Assembly: GCF_002723995.1 (NCBI RefSeq)
Contig: NZ_BEWP01000019.1
Location: forward strand, 1-39,804
Reading direction: 5' to 3'
DNA: 39,804 bases
Source: Gluconobacter kondonii
Lineage (GTDB): Bacteria > Pseudomonadota > Alphaproteobacteria > Acetobacterales > Acetobacteraceae
Shown here: positions 24,490 to 33,936 of the stretch, piece by piece
How positions within the stretch are numbered: position 1 is the stretch's first letter
Layout: each line of letters begins with the position of its first letter
Program-made: the position numbers and the translations under genes
Notes under the pieces: model-generated
What the model saw: the letters and a program-made list of their open reading frames with translations, nothing else
The model's database searches: none
Told to the model about the DNA's origin: nothing

Positions 24490-25470
24490 ATGCAGCCTCC
24501 CTTCCCCGCTCCAGATGCCATTACCGTCAAAAACCTGCGGAAAACCTATACAGTCCGCGAAGGTGGAAGCTGGCGCGGGAAGACGCGCGAGATCGTGGCG
24601 CTGGACGGGATTTCCTTTTCCGTTCCCAAAGGCCAGATCGCCGGATTCATCGGCCCGAACGGCGCGGGAAAATCGACGGCCATCAAGATCCTGTCCGGAA
24701 TCCTGCGTCCCACCTCCGGCGAAGTGCAGGTGAACGGGTTGGTGCCATGGACAAACCGTGTGGCCCATGTCGCGCGGATCGGTGTCGTTTTCGGCCAACG
24801 CACCCAACTCTGGTGGGATTTGTCGGTCGGTGAAGGTCTGGCGCTCCTGCGGGATATTTATAGCGTCGAACCGGAACGCTTCGCCCGCAACCGCGCCCGT
24901 CTGGCCGATGCACTCGATCTGGGCGGAATTATGGACCAGTCCGTCCGTCAGCTTTCGCTCGGACAGAGAATGCGCGCTGAAATCGCCGCCTCTCTGATCC
25001 ATGACCCCGACATCCTGATTCTCGATGAGCCCACCATCGGTCTGGACGCACCGTCAAAACTCGCCGTCCGGGCGTTTGTCCATGAACTCTGCCAGGACCG
25101 CGGCACGACCGTCCTGCTCACCACCCACGACATGCATGATATCGAGGCGCTGGCCGAACGCGTGATCGTCATCGGCCATGGCCGTATCCTTGCGGACAGC
25201 CCGTTCGAGGACCTGCGCATGACAACTCTGTCCGAGCGCATTCTCGAACTGGACTTTCACGGTACGCCGCCCGAACTGGCGCTCCCGGCCGGAGCGGTCG
25301 AAACCGCCCGCGCGCCCCACAGCCTCACCATTACGTTCGATCCGCGCCAGATTCCGGCCCCTGCTCTCGTCGCCCATGTCGGACATCTGTCCGGGCTGGA
25401 CGATCTGAGGATCAGCCGCCCCTCAATCGACGAGATCATCACACGCTTTTATGCGGACCACGCCGCATGA
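24490..25470 (+). CDS. ABC-2 type exporter ATPase
   Basis: This gene encodes 326 residues. Walker A is GPNGAGKST near residue 56, the Q-loop region is VVFGQRTQLWWDLSV, the signature LSLGQRMRAEIAASL, Walker B DILILDEPTIGLD and the H-loop LLTTHDM. The QRTQLWWDL segment and the signature LSLGQR are characteristic of the COG4586 group that pairs with two ABC-2 family permeases of about 270 residues. The C-terminal part is a poorly conserved regulatory domain. The next gene overlaps by four bases (ATGA). Function as an exporter of an unknown compound, or a lipid or polysaccharide precursor, is inferred. Confidence 0.87.
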   Translation: MQPPFPAPDAITVKNLRKTYTVREGGSWRGKTREIVALDGISFSVPKGQIAGFIGPNGAGKSTAIKILSGILRPTSGEVQVNGLVPWTNRVAHVARIGVVFGQRTQLWWDLSVGEGLALLRDIYSVEPERFARNRARLADALDLGGIMDQSVRQLSLGQRMRAEIAASLIHDPDILILDEPTIGLDAPSKLAVRAFVHELCQDRGTTVLLTTHDMHDIEALAERVIVIGHGRILADSPFEDLRMTTLSERILELDFHGTPPELALPAGAVETARAPHSLTITFDPRQIPAPALVAHVGHLSGLDDLRISRPSIDEIITRFYADHAA

Positions 25471-26291
25471 CACTCCGCCCCTATCTCACGGCCTTCGGGC
25501 TGCAATGGAAGATCGGTCTGCGCTACCGTATCGCGGTCATCGCCGGACTGGTGGCGCAGATGTGGTTCGGTGCCGTGACATTGATGGCCTATGCGTCCGT
25601 CTATCATGCAGCCCCGGACGTCCAGGCCCCGCTCTCGCTGCGACAGGCCATGACCTACACCTGGATCCAGCAGTCCCTCTTCACGCTTCTGCCACTGGGC
25701 TGCCTGCCCGCCATCGGAGACGCCGCCAAAACAGGCGCGATCGTCTATGATCTGCTACGCCCGGTTGATATGTGGAACTGGTGGCTGTCGGCCACTCTGG
25801 CGCGTCTGCTGGGCAATGCCGTACCCCGTGCGATCCTGCTGGCCTGCGTGGCGGGTCCGCTGGCCATGCTGGTCGGCCTCGGAGCATGGAGCCTCGCACC
25901 GCCAGCGGATATGGCTGCGGCGGCTCTGTCGCTGCTGTCCATCACGCTCGGCGCACTGCTCTCGGCCACCATCGTCATGTGGTGGAATATCCTGACGGCC
26001 CGTACGCTCTCACCGCTCGGCAGTTACGCCGTTGGAACGCCGCTGGCTGTCCTGCTCTCGGGAATGCTCCTGCCGCTGCCGCTCTATCCCGACTGGATCC
26101 GTCCCTTCCTGCTCGCACAGCCCTTCGCCGGAATTACCGACATTCCCATCCGCATCTATCTGGGCACCCCCATCCCAGGCGGTGCAGTAACCGGACTGGG
26201 CCTTCAGCTTTTCTGGCTAGCCACCCTGACCCTTCTCGGACGTCTGTGGATGCGCCAGACGGTCAACCGACTGGAGGTGCAGGGTGCCTGA
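25467..26291 (+). CDS. ABC-2 family permease, first subunit
   Basis: This gene encodes a 274-residue membrane protein with six hydrophobic segments; ATG overlaps the ATPase stop by four bases. The pattern (FGLQWKIGLRYRIAVIAGLV at the N-terminus, DLLRPVDMWNWWLSATLARL in the middle) is that of the ABC-2 family described under COG4587/COG3694. It pairs with the next gene to form the channel. It overlaps the following gene by eight bases. Confidence 0.85.
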   Translation: MTLRPYLTAFGLQWKIGLRYRIAVIAGLVAQMWFGAVTLMAYASVYHAAPDVQAPLSLRQAMTYTWIQQSLFTLLPLGCLPAIGDAAKTGAIVYDLLRPVDMWNWWLSATLARLLGNAVPRAILLACVAGPLAMLVGLGAWSLAPPADMAAAALSLLSITLGALLSATIVMWWNILTARTLSPLGSYAVGTPLAVLLSGMLLPLPLYPDWIRPFLLAQPFAGITDIPIRIYLGTPIPGGAVTGLGLQLFWLATLTLLGRLWMRQTVNRLEVQGA

Positions 26292-27117
26292 CATGACACA
26301 GCCTCCCGCTCGCACGCTCAGCGCCCTTGGTCTCTACCGCCGCATGGCGGGCGCTTCGATCGTCGCGCAACTCCGCTATCCCGGCACATTCGCCATTCAG
26401 GCCATCGGAAATTTCGTTACGACCCTGCTCGGTTTCTTCGGCATATGGAGCCTCTTCCGCCGTTTCGGCAGTATTGCAGGTTGGGATATCGGCACGGTCG
26501 CCGTTCTTTATGGCCTTGTGAACGTGGCATTTGCCGTGGCCGAAACGCTGGGGCGCGGCTTCGAGGTCTTTGGCGGCGAGTACGTCCGCACCGGAAGCTT
26601 CGACCGCCTGCTCCTGCGGCCACGCTCGACTCTGCTTCTGCTTCTGGGCCACGAACTGCGCCTGCGCCCCATAGGACGTTTCCTTCAGGGCGCGTTCGTT
26701 CTCATCGCGGGATTATGGCTTGCCCCGCACGTCCAGTGGAGCGCCGTTCTAGTTTTGCCGCTCGCCATCGCAGGCGGCGCAGCCATGTTCCTCGGCGTTC
26801 TGATCGGACAGGCCGCACTGTGCTTCATCACGGTCGAGGGGCTGGAAGTCGTGAACGTCTTGACCTATGGCGGCGTCGAGGCCGGACAGTATCCGCTGAC
26901 CATGTTCGGCCGCTGGCTCCGGCGGTTCATCACCTTCGTCCTGCCGCTCGCTGCCGTCTGCTACTATCCCGCCCTGTTCAGCCTCAACCATCCCGACCCG
27001 CTAGGCGTGCCGACATGGATCGGCGCCTTGTCTCCGCTGGCGGGCTTTGCCTTTCTGGGCGTCATGGTCCTGATCTGGCACCGGGCGGTTGCAGGATATG
27101 TTTCCAGCGGAAGCTGA
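26284..27117 (+). CDS. ABC-2 family permease, second subunit
   Basis: This gene encodes 277 residues with about six membrane segments. The GTG at 26284, six bases after GGAGG (26273-26277), is better than the ATG at 26293 and overlaps the preceding gene by eight bases. Features matching the sister subunit are RYPGTFAIQAIGNFVTTLL and GEYVRTGSFDRLLLRPRSTL, the LLRP motif being shared with the first permease. A His/Tyr-poor C-terminal helix (FAFLGVMVLIWHRAVAGYVS) ends the protein. A short GGCCGG-CCGGCC hairpin follows. Confidence 0.85.
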   Translation: MPDMTQPPARTLSALGLYRRMAGASIVAQLRYPGTFAIQAIGNFVTTLLGFFGIWSLFRRFGSIAGWDIGTVAVLYGLVNVAFAVAETLGRGFEVFGGEYVRTGSFDRLLLRPRSTLLLLLGHELRLRPIGRFLQGAFVLIAGLWLAPHVQWSAVLVLPLAIAGGAAMFLGVLIGQAALCFITVEGLEVVNVLTYGGVEAGQYPLTMFGRWLRRFITFVLPLAAVCYYPALFSLNHPDPLGVPTWIGALSPLAGFAFLGVMVLIWHRAVAGYVSSGS

Positions 27118-27118
27118 C

Positions 27119-27139
27119 GGCCGGGTTTAAGATCCGGCC
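27119..27139. terminator. Short GC hairpin between convergent ABC exporter and hpxZ-like genes
   Basis: GGCCGG (27119-27124) and CCGGCC (27134-27139) form a 6-bp stem with 9-base loop. It overlaps the stop codon of the minus-strand gene and begins one base after the permease stop codon. There is no T-run. It could act as a weak bidirectional terminator. Confidence 0.4.
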
Positions 27140-27531
27140 CCCATCAGCGACACATGCGCGGCAATGATCTTCCATCCATCGGGCGTGCGGAACCAGGTCT
27201 GGCTCTGACGCCCGATCTTTTCGGCCCCGATGCGCCGGAACTCCAGATCCACCGTCGCGACATCCTGCCCCACAGCCGTAATGACACGCCGCAGCACCTC
27301 CCGCGGCGGTGACCCTCCCGTCCGCGCCCGGCGGAAGGCCTGAATTTCCTCAAACCCATAGAGGTTCTCACCCACACCGTAACGAACCGTTTCCGCGCCG
27401 TCGTAAAACAGAGCATCCAGTTCATGCAGGATATTTTCGCCCAGAGCCTTTTCATAGCGGTCGGACATCACAGTCACGTCCGTAAGAACCTGAGGATCAT
27501 TCAGCGCAGGAAAAGGATTCAGCGTCATCAT
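27127..27531 (-). CDS. hpxZ: HpxZ/AtzH-like protein (DUF3225)
   Basis: This gene encodes 134 residues from an ATG at 27531 with GGAG five bases upstream. The sequence has the SnoaL-like cone-fold pattern of the AtzH/HpxZ family: ALNDPQVLTDVTVMSDRYEK, then LDALFYDGAETVRYGVGENL, YGFEEIQAFRRAR and the C-terminal RQSQTWFRTPDGWKIIAAHV. HpxZ is associated with oxalurate and purine catabolism and AtzH with cyanuric acid metabolism, as small partner subunits. Here no amidase or purine genes are adjacent, so it stands alone and its role is open. It converges on the ABC exporter. Confidence 0.8.
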   Translation of the reverse strand: MMTLNPFPALNDPQVLTDVTVMSDRYEKALGENILHELDALFYDGAETVRYGVGENLYGFEEIQAFRRARTGGSPPREVLRRVITAVGQDVATVDLEFRRIGAEKIGRQSQTWFRTPDGWKIIAAHVSLMGAGS

Positions 27532-27808
27532 TCGATCTCCGACAGGACTTTCAGCAAGGTCTTCCACTCACGAAAAAGACATAGCATTCCTTGAAAAAAT
27601 CACCATCTCGTGAATTTTCAGAATGTAACGGGATCTGTACCGTTTTTGGTAAATACTGCTTCCAATCTTCGAATCATAAAAAAATTTTTAACATATTTTG
27701 AAAAGTAAAAAAAACTCCATAAACCACGATTTAAAAGACGTTGTATTTCATCCCACCTATTGTCCCGGTTTCCCTTCCTTGCTCAAAATCTGTTGGGAAC
27801 CGAGCTGA

Positions 27809-30800
27809 ATGAATGCCATCGTCGTCACCGCGCTAAGGCGACCGCTCACCTTTGTCGTCCTGTCGATCATGATCGTGCTGCTTGGCGTGATGTCGATCTT
27901 CAAGACGCCGACCGATGTTTTTCCAAACATCAAGGTTCCGGTCGTCGCGGCAATCTGGACCTATCCGGGGCTTCTGCCTCAGGAATTTGCAGGCCGTATC
28001 ACCTATAACTTCGAACTGGCCGTTACCACGACCGTTCAGAACATCGAGCACATGGAGTCAAACTCCTATTACGGCCGCTCGATCGTCAATATCTATTTCC
28101 AGCCCGGAACATCGGTCGGCACCGCCGAAGCCGAAGTGTCGGCTATCGCACAGACCGTACTGCTTGGGCTCCCGCCCAAAGTCCCGGCGCCAATGATTGT
28201 GGCCCTGAACCCGTCGCAGGTTCCGGTCATTGCCCTTCAGATGACGTCTGACAAACAGACGCCCTCCGATCTCTTCAAGCTCGGTGTCATTCGCGTTCGT
28301 CCGCTCCTCGCCACAGTTCCCGGCGCCATCGTCGCCCATCCTTACGGCGGCATGGACAGCTTCGTCATGGTCTCTCTCGACCAGAAGCAGCTTCAGGCTC
28401 ACCACCTCTCCGCAGCAGACGTTCAGGCAGCCCTGACCGCCCAGAACATTGTTCTGCCAGCAGGTGACCAGAAGATCGACGCGACGGACTGGATGGTTCA
28501 GACCAACGCTGCCCCGGAATCCATGGACGATATCGCCAATATTCCGGTCAAGCGCGTTGGCAATGCGGTCATCTATGTGCGCGACGTCGCCTCGGTCTAT
28601 CGCGGTGGCCATCCTCAGACTAACCTTGTGCTGGTCAAAGGCCGCCAGGGCGTCGAGATGATCACCCAGAAAGGCGGCACGGCTTCCACGCTCGATGTGG
28701 TTGCGGCCACCAAGGCCCTGCTCCCGCGTCTGAAAGCGATCCTGCCGCCTGACGTCCATATCTCCATCCTGTCCGACGCCTCCATCATGGTGAAGGATCA
28801 GATCAAAGATGTGGTTCAGGAAATGATCACTGCGTCGTTCCTGACCGGTATCGTGGTTCTGCTCTTCCTCGGTTCCTGGCGCTCGACGGTCATTATCGCG
28901 ACCTCAATTCCGCTCGCCATCCTGTGCTCGATCATAGCACTTGGATGGGCTGGTCAGTCGATCAATGTCATGACGCTCGGCGGTCTGGCACTTGCCGTCG
29001 GTATTCTCGTCGATGATGCCACGGTGATGATCGAGAACATCGACGTTCACCTTGAAATGGGCAAGGATCTCGAAACCGCTATTATTGATGCGGCCAACCA
29101 GATCGTCATCGCGACCTTCGTCTCCACGACCTGCATCTGCATCGTCTGGCTGCCGTTGTTCGAACTCGATGGCGTCGCAGGCTATCTCTTCATGCCGATG
29201 GCTCTTGCCATCATGTTCGCGATGATCGCATCCTTCATCCTATCGCGAACCCTCGTTCCGACCATGGCGAAGTACCTTCTCGCAGGCCATGTGCATCACC
29301 CCGTTGGCGCACCCGGCCCGGATGAAGACCCGCACGGTATCCATGACTCTGCGATCGACATCTCCAACCCGCATGCGACCCAGCGTCCGCCATCGGGCTT
29401 CTTCAGCCGCTTCCAGAAAGGCTTCGAAGCGCGATTCACCAGCTTCCGTGAAGGATACAACACGATCCTCACACGCTGCGTGGCACGCCGTGGGGCTTTT
29501 GTCAGCGTGTTCATGGTGCTCTCCATCGCATCCATGGGGCTGTATTTCGTCGCAGGGCGGGACTTCTTCCCCGAAGTGAAATCCGATGCCCTTCAGATGC
29601 ACATGCGCGCACCGCTCGGAACGCGTATTGAAGTCGCAGGCCGCATCGCCGCCCTCGTGGACGATCGCATCAACCAGCTTCTGCCGGGCAAGGTCGAGAA
29701 CATCATCTCGAACTGCGGCCTTCCTGAAGGACCGCATAACCAGGCCTTCATCCCGACCCCGTCCATCGGGACGCAGGATTGCGATCTGACGATCGCCTTG
29801 AAGAACTCTGAATCCCCAGTCTGGGATTACCGTGCCCTCCTGCGCAAGGATCTGTCTAAGCGCTTCCCAGGAACGGTCTTCAGCTTCCAGCCTGCGGATC
29901 TGACAAACAAGATCCTGAACTTCGGCTCAGCCGCTCCCATCGACATCCAGCTCTCTGGCCCGGATGCCATGGAAAACTACAACTACGCCAAGCATCTGGT
30001 CGGCCTCATTCGCCAGATCCCGGGCACGGCAGACGTCAACATCCAACAGACGATGTCCACACCAACACTGATGGTAAACGGCAATCGAACCTTCAGCCAG
30101 GCGACAGGCATCACCGAAGCTGATCTGGCAACTAATGAACTGCTGACGCTTGCCGGTTCCGGCGTCGTCGATCCTCAGTTCTGGCTCGATCCAGTCGATA
30201 ACGTTACTTTCCCACTCAACGTCTACACATCACAGGATCAGCTTACCCACCTCAATGACCTGCTGACCATTCCGGTCGACAAGGGAGACGGTGATCCCAA
30301 CGATAAGACCCAGCTTCTGGGGGCCATCGCCAATGTCGTTGCAACCGGCACTCCGGGCGAAGTGTCGCACTATAACTCGATGTCCGAAATCGACATCTAT
30401 GTGAATATCGAAGGCACTGACATGGGTTCCGTGCTGGACAAGGTACGTCAGGTCGTCGCTCATGACGATCATAACAAGCCGACCTCTGCCGAAGTTGATA
30501 TCCATGGTCAGGCCACGACGATGGCAAGTGCCTATAAACAGCTTATCATCGGCCTCGCGATCTCGATCGTCCTGATCTACCTGCTGATCGTGGTGAATTT
30601 TCAGTCCTGGCTGGACCCGTTCATCATCATCACGGCCCTTCCGGGAGCGCTTGGCGGCATCGCATGGGCTTTGTTCCTGACGCAGACACGTCTGTCCGTC
30701 CCGGCCCTGACTGGCGCCATCATGTGCATGGGAACCGCAACCGCGAACTCGATTCTCGTGGTGTCCTTCGCCCGTGAACGCCTCGAAATCCACGGCGATG

Positions 30801-31033
30801 CACTCAGGGCCGCTATCGAAGCGGGTTACGGACGTATCCGCCCTGTTATCATGACTGCGCTGGCCATGGTCGTGGGCATGATACCGATGGCAACATCGAA
30901 CTCGACCAATGCGCCCCTCGGCCGTGCCGTCATTGGCGGCTTGATCGTCGCAACGATCTCGACCCTTCTCTTTGTTCCCTGCGTCTACGCAATCCTCCAC
31001 AACCGCACATCGCGTCAGAAGGAAATCGCCTGA
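27809..31033 (+). CDS. RND efflux transporter, inner-membrane pump subunit
   Basis: This gene encodes a 1074-residue resistance-nodulation-division pump with twelve membrane segments and two large periplasmic loops. The N-terminal TM1 is PLTFVVLSIMIVLLGVMSIF, followed by the porter loop DVFPNIKVPVVAAIWTYPGL. The proton-relay segment of TM4 has LAVGILVDDATVMIENI. The second half begins with TM7 near residue 565 and ends with a conserved ATANSILVVSFARERLE segment and PLGRAVIGGLIVATISTLLF. The first half ends in a cytoplasmic linker that is His-rich (GHVHHP to HGIHD, residues 493-513). It is of the HAE-type rather than the CzcA metal type by sequence style, but substrate is unknown. The adaptor gene follows with a one-base overlap. 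Confidence 0.9.
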   Translation: MNAIVVTALRRPLTFVVLSIMIVLLGVMSIFKTPTDVFPNIKVPVVAAIWTYPGLLPQEFAGRITYNFELAVTTTVQNIEHMESNSYYGRSIVNIYFQPGTSVGTAEAEVSAIAQTVLLGLPPKVPAPMIVALNPSQVPVIALQMTSDKQTPSDLFKLGVIRVRPLLATVPGAIVAHPYGGMDSFVMVSLDQKQLQAHHLSAADVQAALTAQNIVLPAGDQKIDATDWMVQTNAAPESMDDIANIPVKRVGNAVIYVRDVASVYRGGHPQTNLVLVKGRQGVEMITQKGGTASTLDVVAATKALLPRLKAILPPDVHISILSDASIMVKDQIKDVVQEMITASFLTGIVVLLFLGSWRSTVIIATSIPLAILCSIIALGWAGQSINVMTLGGLALAVGILVDDATVMIENIDVHLEMGKDLETAIIDAANQIVIATFVSTTCICIVWLPLFELDGVAGYLFMPMALAIMFAMIASFILSRTLVPTMAKYLLAGHVHHPVGAPGPDEDPHGIHDSAIDISNPHATQRPPSGFFSRFQKGFEARFTSFREGYNTILTRCVARRGAFVSVFMVLSIASMGLYFVAGRDFFPEVKSDALQMHMRAPLGTRIEVAGRIAALVDDRINQLLPGKVENIISNCGLPEGPHNQAFIPTPSIGTQDCDLTIALKNSESPVWDYRALLRKDLSKRFPGTVFSFQPADLTNKILNFGSAAPIDIQLSGPDAMENYNYAKHLVGLIRQIPGTADVNIQQTMSTPTLMVNGNRTFSQATGITEADLATNELLTLAGSGVVDPQFWLDPVDNVTFPLNVYTSQDQLTHLNDLLTIPVDKGDGDPNDKTQLLGAIANVVATGTPGEVSHYNSMSEIDIYVNIEGTDMGSVLDKVRQVVAHDDHNKPTSAEVDIHGQATTMASAYKQLIIGLAISIVLIYLLIVVNFQSWLDPFIIITALPGALGGIAWALFLTQTRLSVPALTGAIMCMGTATANSILVVSFARERLEIHGDALRAAIEAGYGRIRPVIMTALAMVVGMIPMATSNSTNAPLGRAVIGGLIVATISTLLFVPCVYAILHNRTSRQKEIA

Positions 31034-32217
31034 TGGCTACCTCTCCCAAACTCATCGCCGCTGCGGGAGGGTGCCTCCTCGCACTCTATGTCGGCTATAT
31101 CGTTGTTGACCGCATTCATGTCTCTACTGTGCTCGCAGCAGAGACCAAGGAAAATGCCCTTCCCGACGTTGCTGTCATCAAGCCGACGAAGTCACCCAAG
31201 AAGGTCGCCTTGACGCTGCCGGGCAACATCGATGCCTGGTATCAGGCGCCGATCTATCCGCAGGTCTCGGGCTATGTGAAGATGTGGTATAAGGATTACG
31301 GTGCCCGCGTGAAGCAGGGTGATGTTCTGGCCGAGATCAACGCCCCAGCACTGGACGCACAATACGCACAGGCGAAGGCCGACCTCGCGTCGATCATGGC
31401 AAAGTACAACCTGTCCAATGTCACGCTCCAGCGTTGGCAGGCCATGGGTCGTTCCCAGTCCGTCTCGGGACAGTCTGTTTCTGTCGCGCTGGCCGACCAG
31501 CAGTCCGCCAAGGCGCAGGTCGAAGCTGCCCAACGCAATGTTGCGCACTTTGAAGCGCTCGAACGCTTCAAGACAATCGTCGCGCCCTTCGATGGCATTG
31601 TGACCTCGCGTGACATTAACGTCGGCGATTATGTCCATGACGGCGGCGGTAACCTCAATGCTGCGGGCACGGCCTCCGAGCTCTTCACCGTTGCGGATGT
31701 GCACAAGCTGCGTTTGTTCATAGCTGTACCGGAAGTCTTCCAGTACGTTCTTCAGCCGGATATTACGGCTGAAGTTACCGTACCGCAGTTTAAGGACCGC
31801 AAGTTCACGGCGAACTTCCTGACGACCGCACGCGGTTATGATCCGAACACCCGTACCTCCACCACTGAGTTCGAGATGGACAACCCGAACGAAGTCTTAT
31901 GGCCCGGTACCTTTGCCTCGGTGGAACTCAAGGCGAACAACGAGAACTCGCATCTCTACGAAGTGCCGACGAGTGCCTTGGTGTTTCAGGAAAAGGGTAT
32001 GCAGCTCGCGGTGGTCCGAGACGACAATACGGTCCATTTCCAGAACGTGACAGTCGGACGTATGGCCGATACTTCAACGGAAATTCAGACTGGCATCGGC
32101 CCGAACGACCGCGTGATTGCTAACCCGCCAGCTGACCTACTCGAAGGCGACAAGGTCAACGTGACCGTCCCACAACGTGGGTATAACCAGTCCGGTTTCG
32201 GAAAAGAGAACGAGTAA
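31033..32217 (+). CDS. RND efflux adaptor (membrane fusion protein, HlyD/AcrA type)
   Basis: This gene encodes 394 residues. An N-terminal hydrophobic segment (LIAAAGGCLLALYVGYIVVD) anchors or exports it. The lipoyl-like domain begins NIDAWYQAPIYPQVSGYVKM. A helical hairpin follows (LDAQYAQAKADLASIMAKY to AQVEAAQRNVAHFEALERFK), then the barrel domain with FDGIVTSRDINVGDYV. Its start overlaps the pump stop by one base, so the two are translationally coupled. It bridges the inner-membrane pump and the outer-membrane factor encoded next. Confidence 0.9.
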   Translation: MATSPKLIAAAGGCLLALYVGYIVVDRIHVSTVLAAETKENALPDVAVIKPTKSPKKVALTLPGNIDAWYQAPIYPQVSGYVKMWYKDYGARVKQGDVLAEINAPALDAQYAQAKADLASIMAKYNLSNVTLQRWQAMGRSQSVSGQSVSVALADQQSAKAQVEAAQRNVAHFEALERFKTIVAPFDGIVTSRDINVGDYVHDGGGNLNAAGTASELFTVADVHKLRLFIAVPEVFQYVLQPDITAEVTVPQFKDRKFTANFLTTARGYDPNTRTSTTEFEMDNPNEVLWPGTFASVELKANNENSHLYEVPTSALVFQEKGMQLAVVRDDNTVHFQNVTVGRMADTSTEIQTGIGPNDRVIANPPADLLEGDKVNVTVPQRGYNQSGFGKENE

Positions 32218-32218
32218 G

Positions 32219-33793
32219 ATGATTCCATCCTTCTCCCGCCTCCGCCGCACCGGTCTGGTCTGCGGCACCGCCCTGTCGCTGCTTGGTCTGTCCGCGTGCG
32301 ATCTGGCGCCCACCTACAAGGCTCCGAACCTTGTCGTCCCTGCCTCATGGCAGGGACAGGCGCCGTTTGCCGTGGCCACACCAGCGGATACAGCACTGCC
32401 CACCAACTGGTGGACCATGTTTCAGGACCCGCTGCTGAACGATCTTGAAGCCCGCGCCACCTCGGATAACGGCGATATTCAGGCCGCCGCCGAACGCTTC
32501 ATTCAGGCCCGCGCCCTCGTCGTGGCCGCGCGTTCGGAACTGCTCCCGCATGTCAGCCTCGAAGCTGGTGCGTCGGACAACAAACAGTCCGCTGATCGCC
32601 TGTTCCGCAACGGTGCGACCCTGACCCAGACCGAAGAGGAATATGGCGGTCTGGCCTCATGGGAACCTGATTTCTGGTCATCCATCCGCAACCGCGTCCG
32701 CGAACAGAAACAGTTCGCCCAGCAGCGCGCTGCCGATTTCGCCATGGCCCGCCTGAGCACTCAGGCCGAACTGGCCCGCGACTATATCCAGCTTCGCGGC
32801 TATGACGCGCAGGATGCGATCTATGCGCAGTCCATCGGGTACTACGAGCGCGCAGTCCGCATTACGGAGAACCAGCTCCAGAATCAGGCCGCTCCCCGCC
32901 TTGATCTGGCACGCGCACAGGCGCAGCTTTATACAACGCAGGCAGCGCGTCTGGACATTCAGGCCGCAAGACAGGTTACGGAACATGCCATCGCGGTGCT
33001 GACCAACAGTTCACCGTCGAGCTTCCACATCCCGGCCAGCCCGCAATTCCATTTCGTACAGCCCACGATCCCCACGAACGTTCCCTCCACCCTGCTCCAG
33101 CGTCGTCCGGACATCGCCTCCTCCGAGCGCGAAATGGCACAGGCCAATCGTGAAATCGGCATTGCGCGTGCGGCTTTCTATCCGCATATCGCCCTGCGCC
33201 TGAATGGTGGTTTCTCCGCCAATGGCTTCGATCTGGCCAACCTTGCCAACTCGTTGTGGACCTATGGCGCGACGCTCGACATGCCGCTCTTCGATGGTGG
33301 ACTGCGCCGGGCGGAGCTTCAGAGAACATGGTCGGCCTATCGGGAAACGCGCGACGGCTATCGCATGAAAGTTCTGTCGGCCTTCCGCGAGGTGGAAGAC
33401 GGGCTGTCCCTGACTGAACGTCTGACCAAGGAAAACGCGGCGCTGGAACAGGCTGTCAAAGCCAATCTCGCCACGCAGAACATGACCATGACGCTCTATC
33501 AGGGCGGCGTCGGAACCTATCTTGAGGCCATTTTCAGTCAGGAAAACACGCTGGAAAGCCGCATCCATCAGGTCGAGATCGCAACCCGTCTGTACCATGC
33601 GGACGTGGACCTGATCCGCAGCCTCGGCGGCGGCTGGACCATCCGTGACCTGCCCACAACGGACCAGACCCTGTCCATTACGCCGTTGCAGTATGATAAC
33701 CTGCATCACCCGAAACCCGTCGGGGACGTCACGACGTCCCAGCATCCAGAGCAGTTCGAGAACCTGACGACTGGTCTGCCAGCGACACGGTAA
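32219..33793 (+). CDS. RND efflux outer-membrane factor (OprM/NodT lipoprotein)
   Basis: This gene encodes 524 residues from an ATG one base after the adaptor stop codon, preceded by GAG-rich sequence. It has a lipoprotein signal with lipobox LSAC (Cys near residue 24), the NodT hallmark DLAPTYKAPNLVVPASW, and two repeats of the outer-membrane efflux domain with long helices (for example FIQARALVVAARSELLPHVS and REIGIARAAFYPHIALRLNG, the latter with preceding LLQRRPDIASSEREM). It forms the exit duct of the tripartite pump. The C-terminus (about 40 residues, His/Pro rich) is longer than in OprM and less conserved. Confidence 0.9.
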   Translation: MIPSFSRLRRTGLVCGTALSLLGLSACDLAPTYKAPNLVVPASWQGQAPFAVATPADTALPTNWWTMFQDPLLNDLEARATSDNGDIQAAAERFIQARALVVAARSELLPHVSLEAGASDNKQSADRLFRNGATLTQTEEEYGGLASWEPDFWSSIRNRVREQKQFAQQRAADFAMARLSTQAELARDYIQLRGYDAQDAIYAQSIGYYERAVRITENQLQNQAAPRLDLARAQAQLYTTQAARLDIQAARQVTEHAIAVLTNSSPSSFHIPASPQFHFVQPTIPTNVPSTLLQRRPDIASSEREMAQANREIGIARAAFYPHIALRLNGGFSANGFDLANLANSLWTYGATLDMPLFDGGLRRAELQRTWSAYRETRDGYRMKVLSAFREVEDGLSLTERLTKENAALEQAVKANLATQNMTMTLYQGGVGTYLEAIFSQENTLESRIHQVEIATRLYHADVDLIRSLGGGWTIRDLPTTDQTLSITPLQYDNLHHPKPVGDVTTSQHPEQFENLTTGLPATR

Positions 33794-33798
33794 ATAAA

Positions 33799-33839
33799 TG
33801 TTTGGTCCTGACCGATATCATTCCGGTCAGGACCAAACA
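33799..33839. terminator. Long perfect hairpin after the RND operon
   Basis: A 16-bp perfect stem (33799-33814 pairs with 33824-33839) encloses a 9-base loop and begins 6 bases after the last stop codon of the efflux operon. There is no T-run directly after it. It probably ends the operon or protects its 3' end. Confidence 0.7.
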
Positions 33840-33936
33840 GGGCATTGACCTTTTCGCAGGGAGCGATCCAATAAGCACTCAGGTTCTACCGGGCCTATGC
33901 TTTATCCCGTTCCCTGCCACGAGTAGGCTCTGCTTC

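Noticed and set aside
27627-27647. Terminator-like AACGG-CCGTTTTT hairpin before the RND operon
   Set aside because: The stem is only 5 bp in an AT-rich region and lies upstream, not downstream, of a plus-strand gene; it could be an attenuator, but support is too thin.
33802-33936. N-terminal extension of the lipoprotein gene
   Set aside because: It would run through the efflux-operon hairpin and bury the lipoprotein signal.
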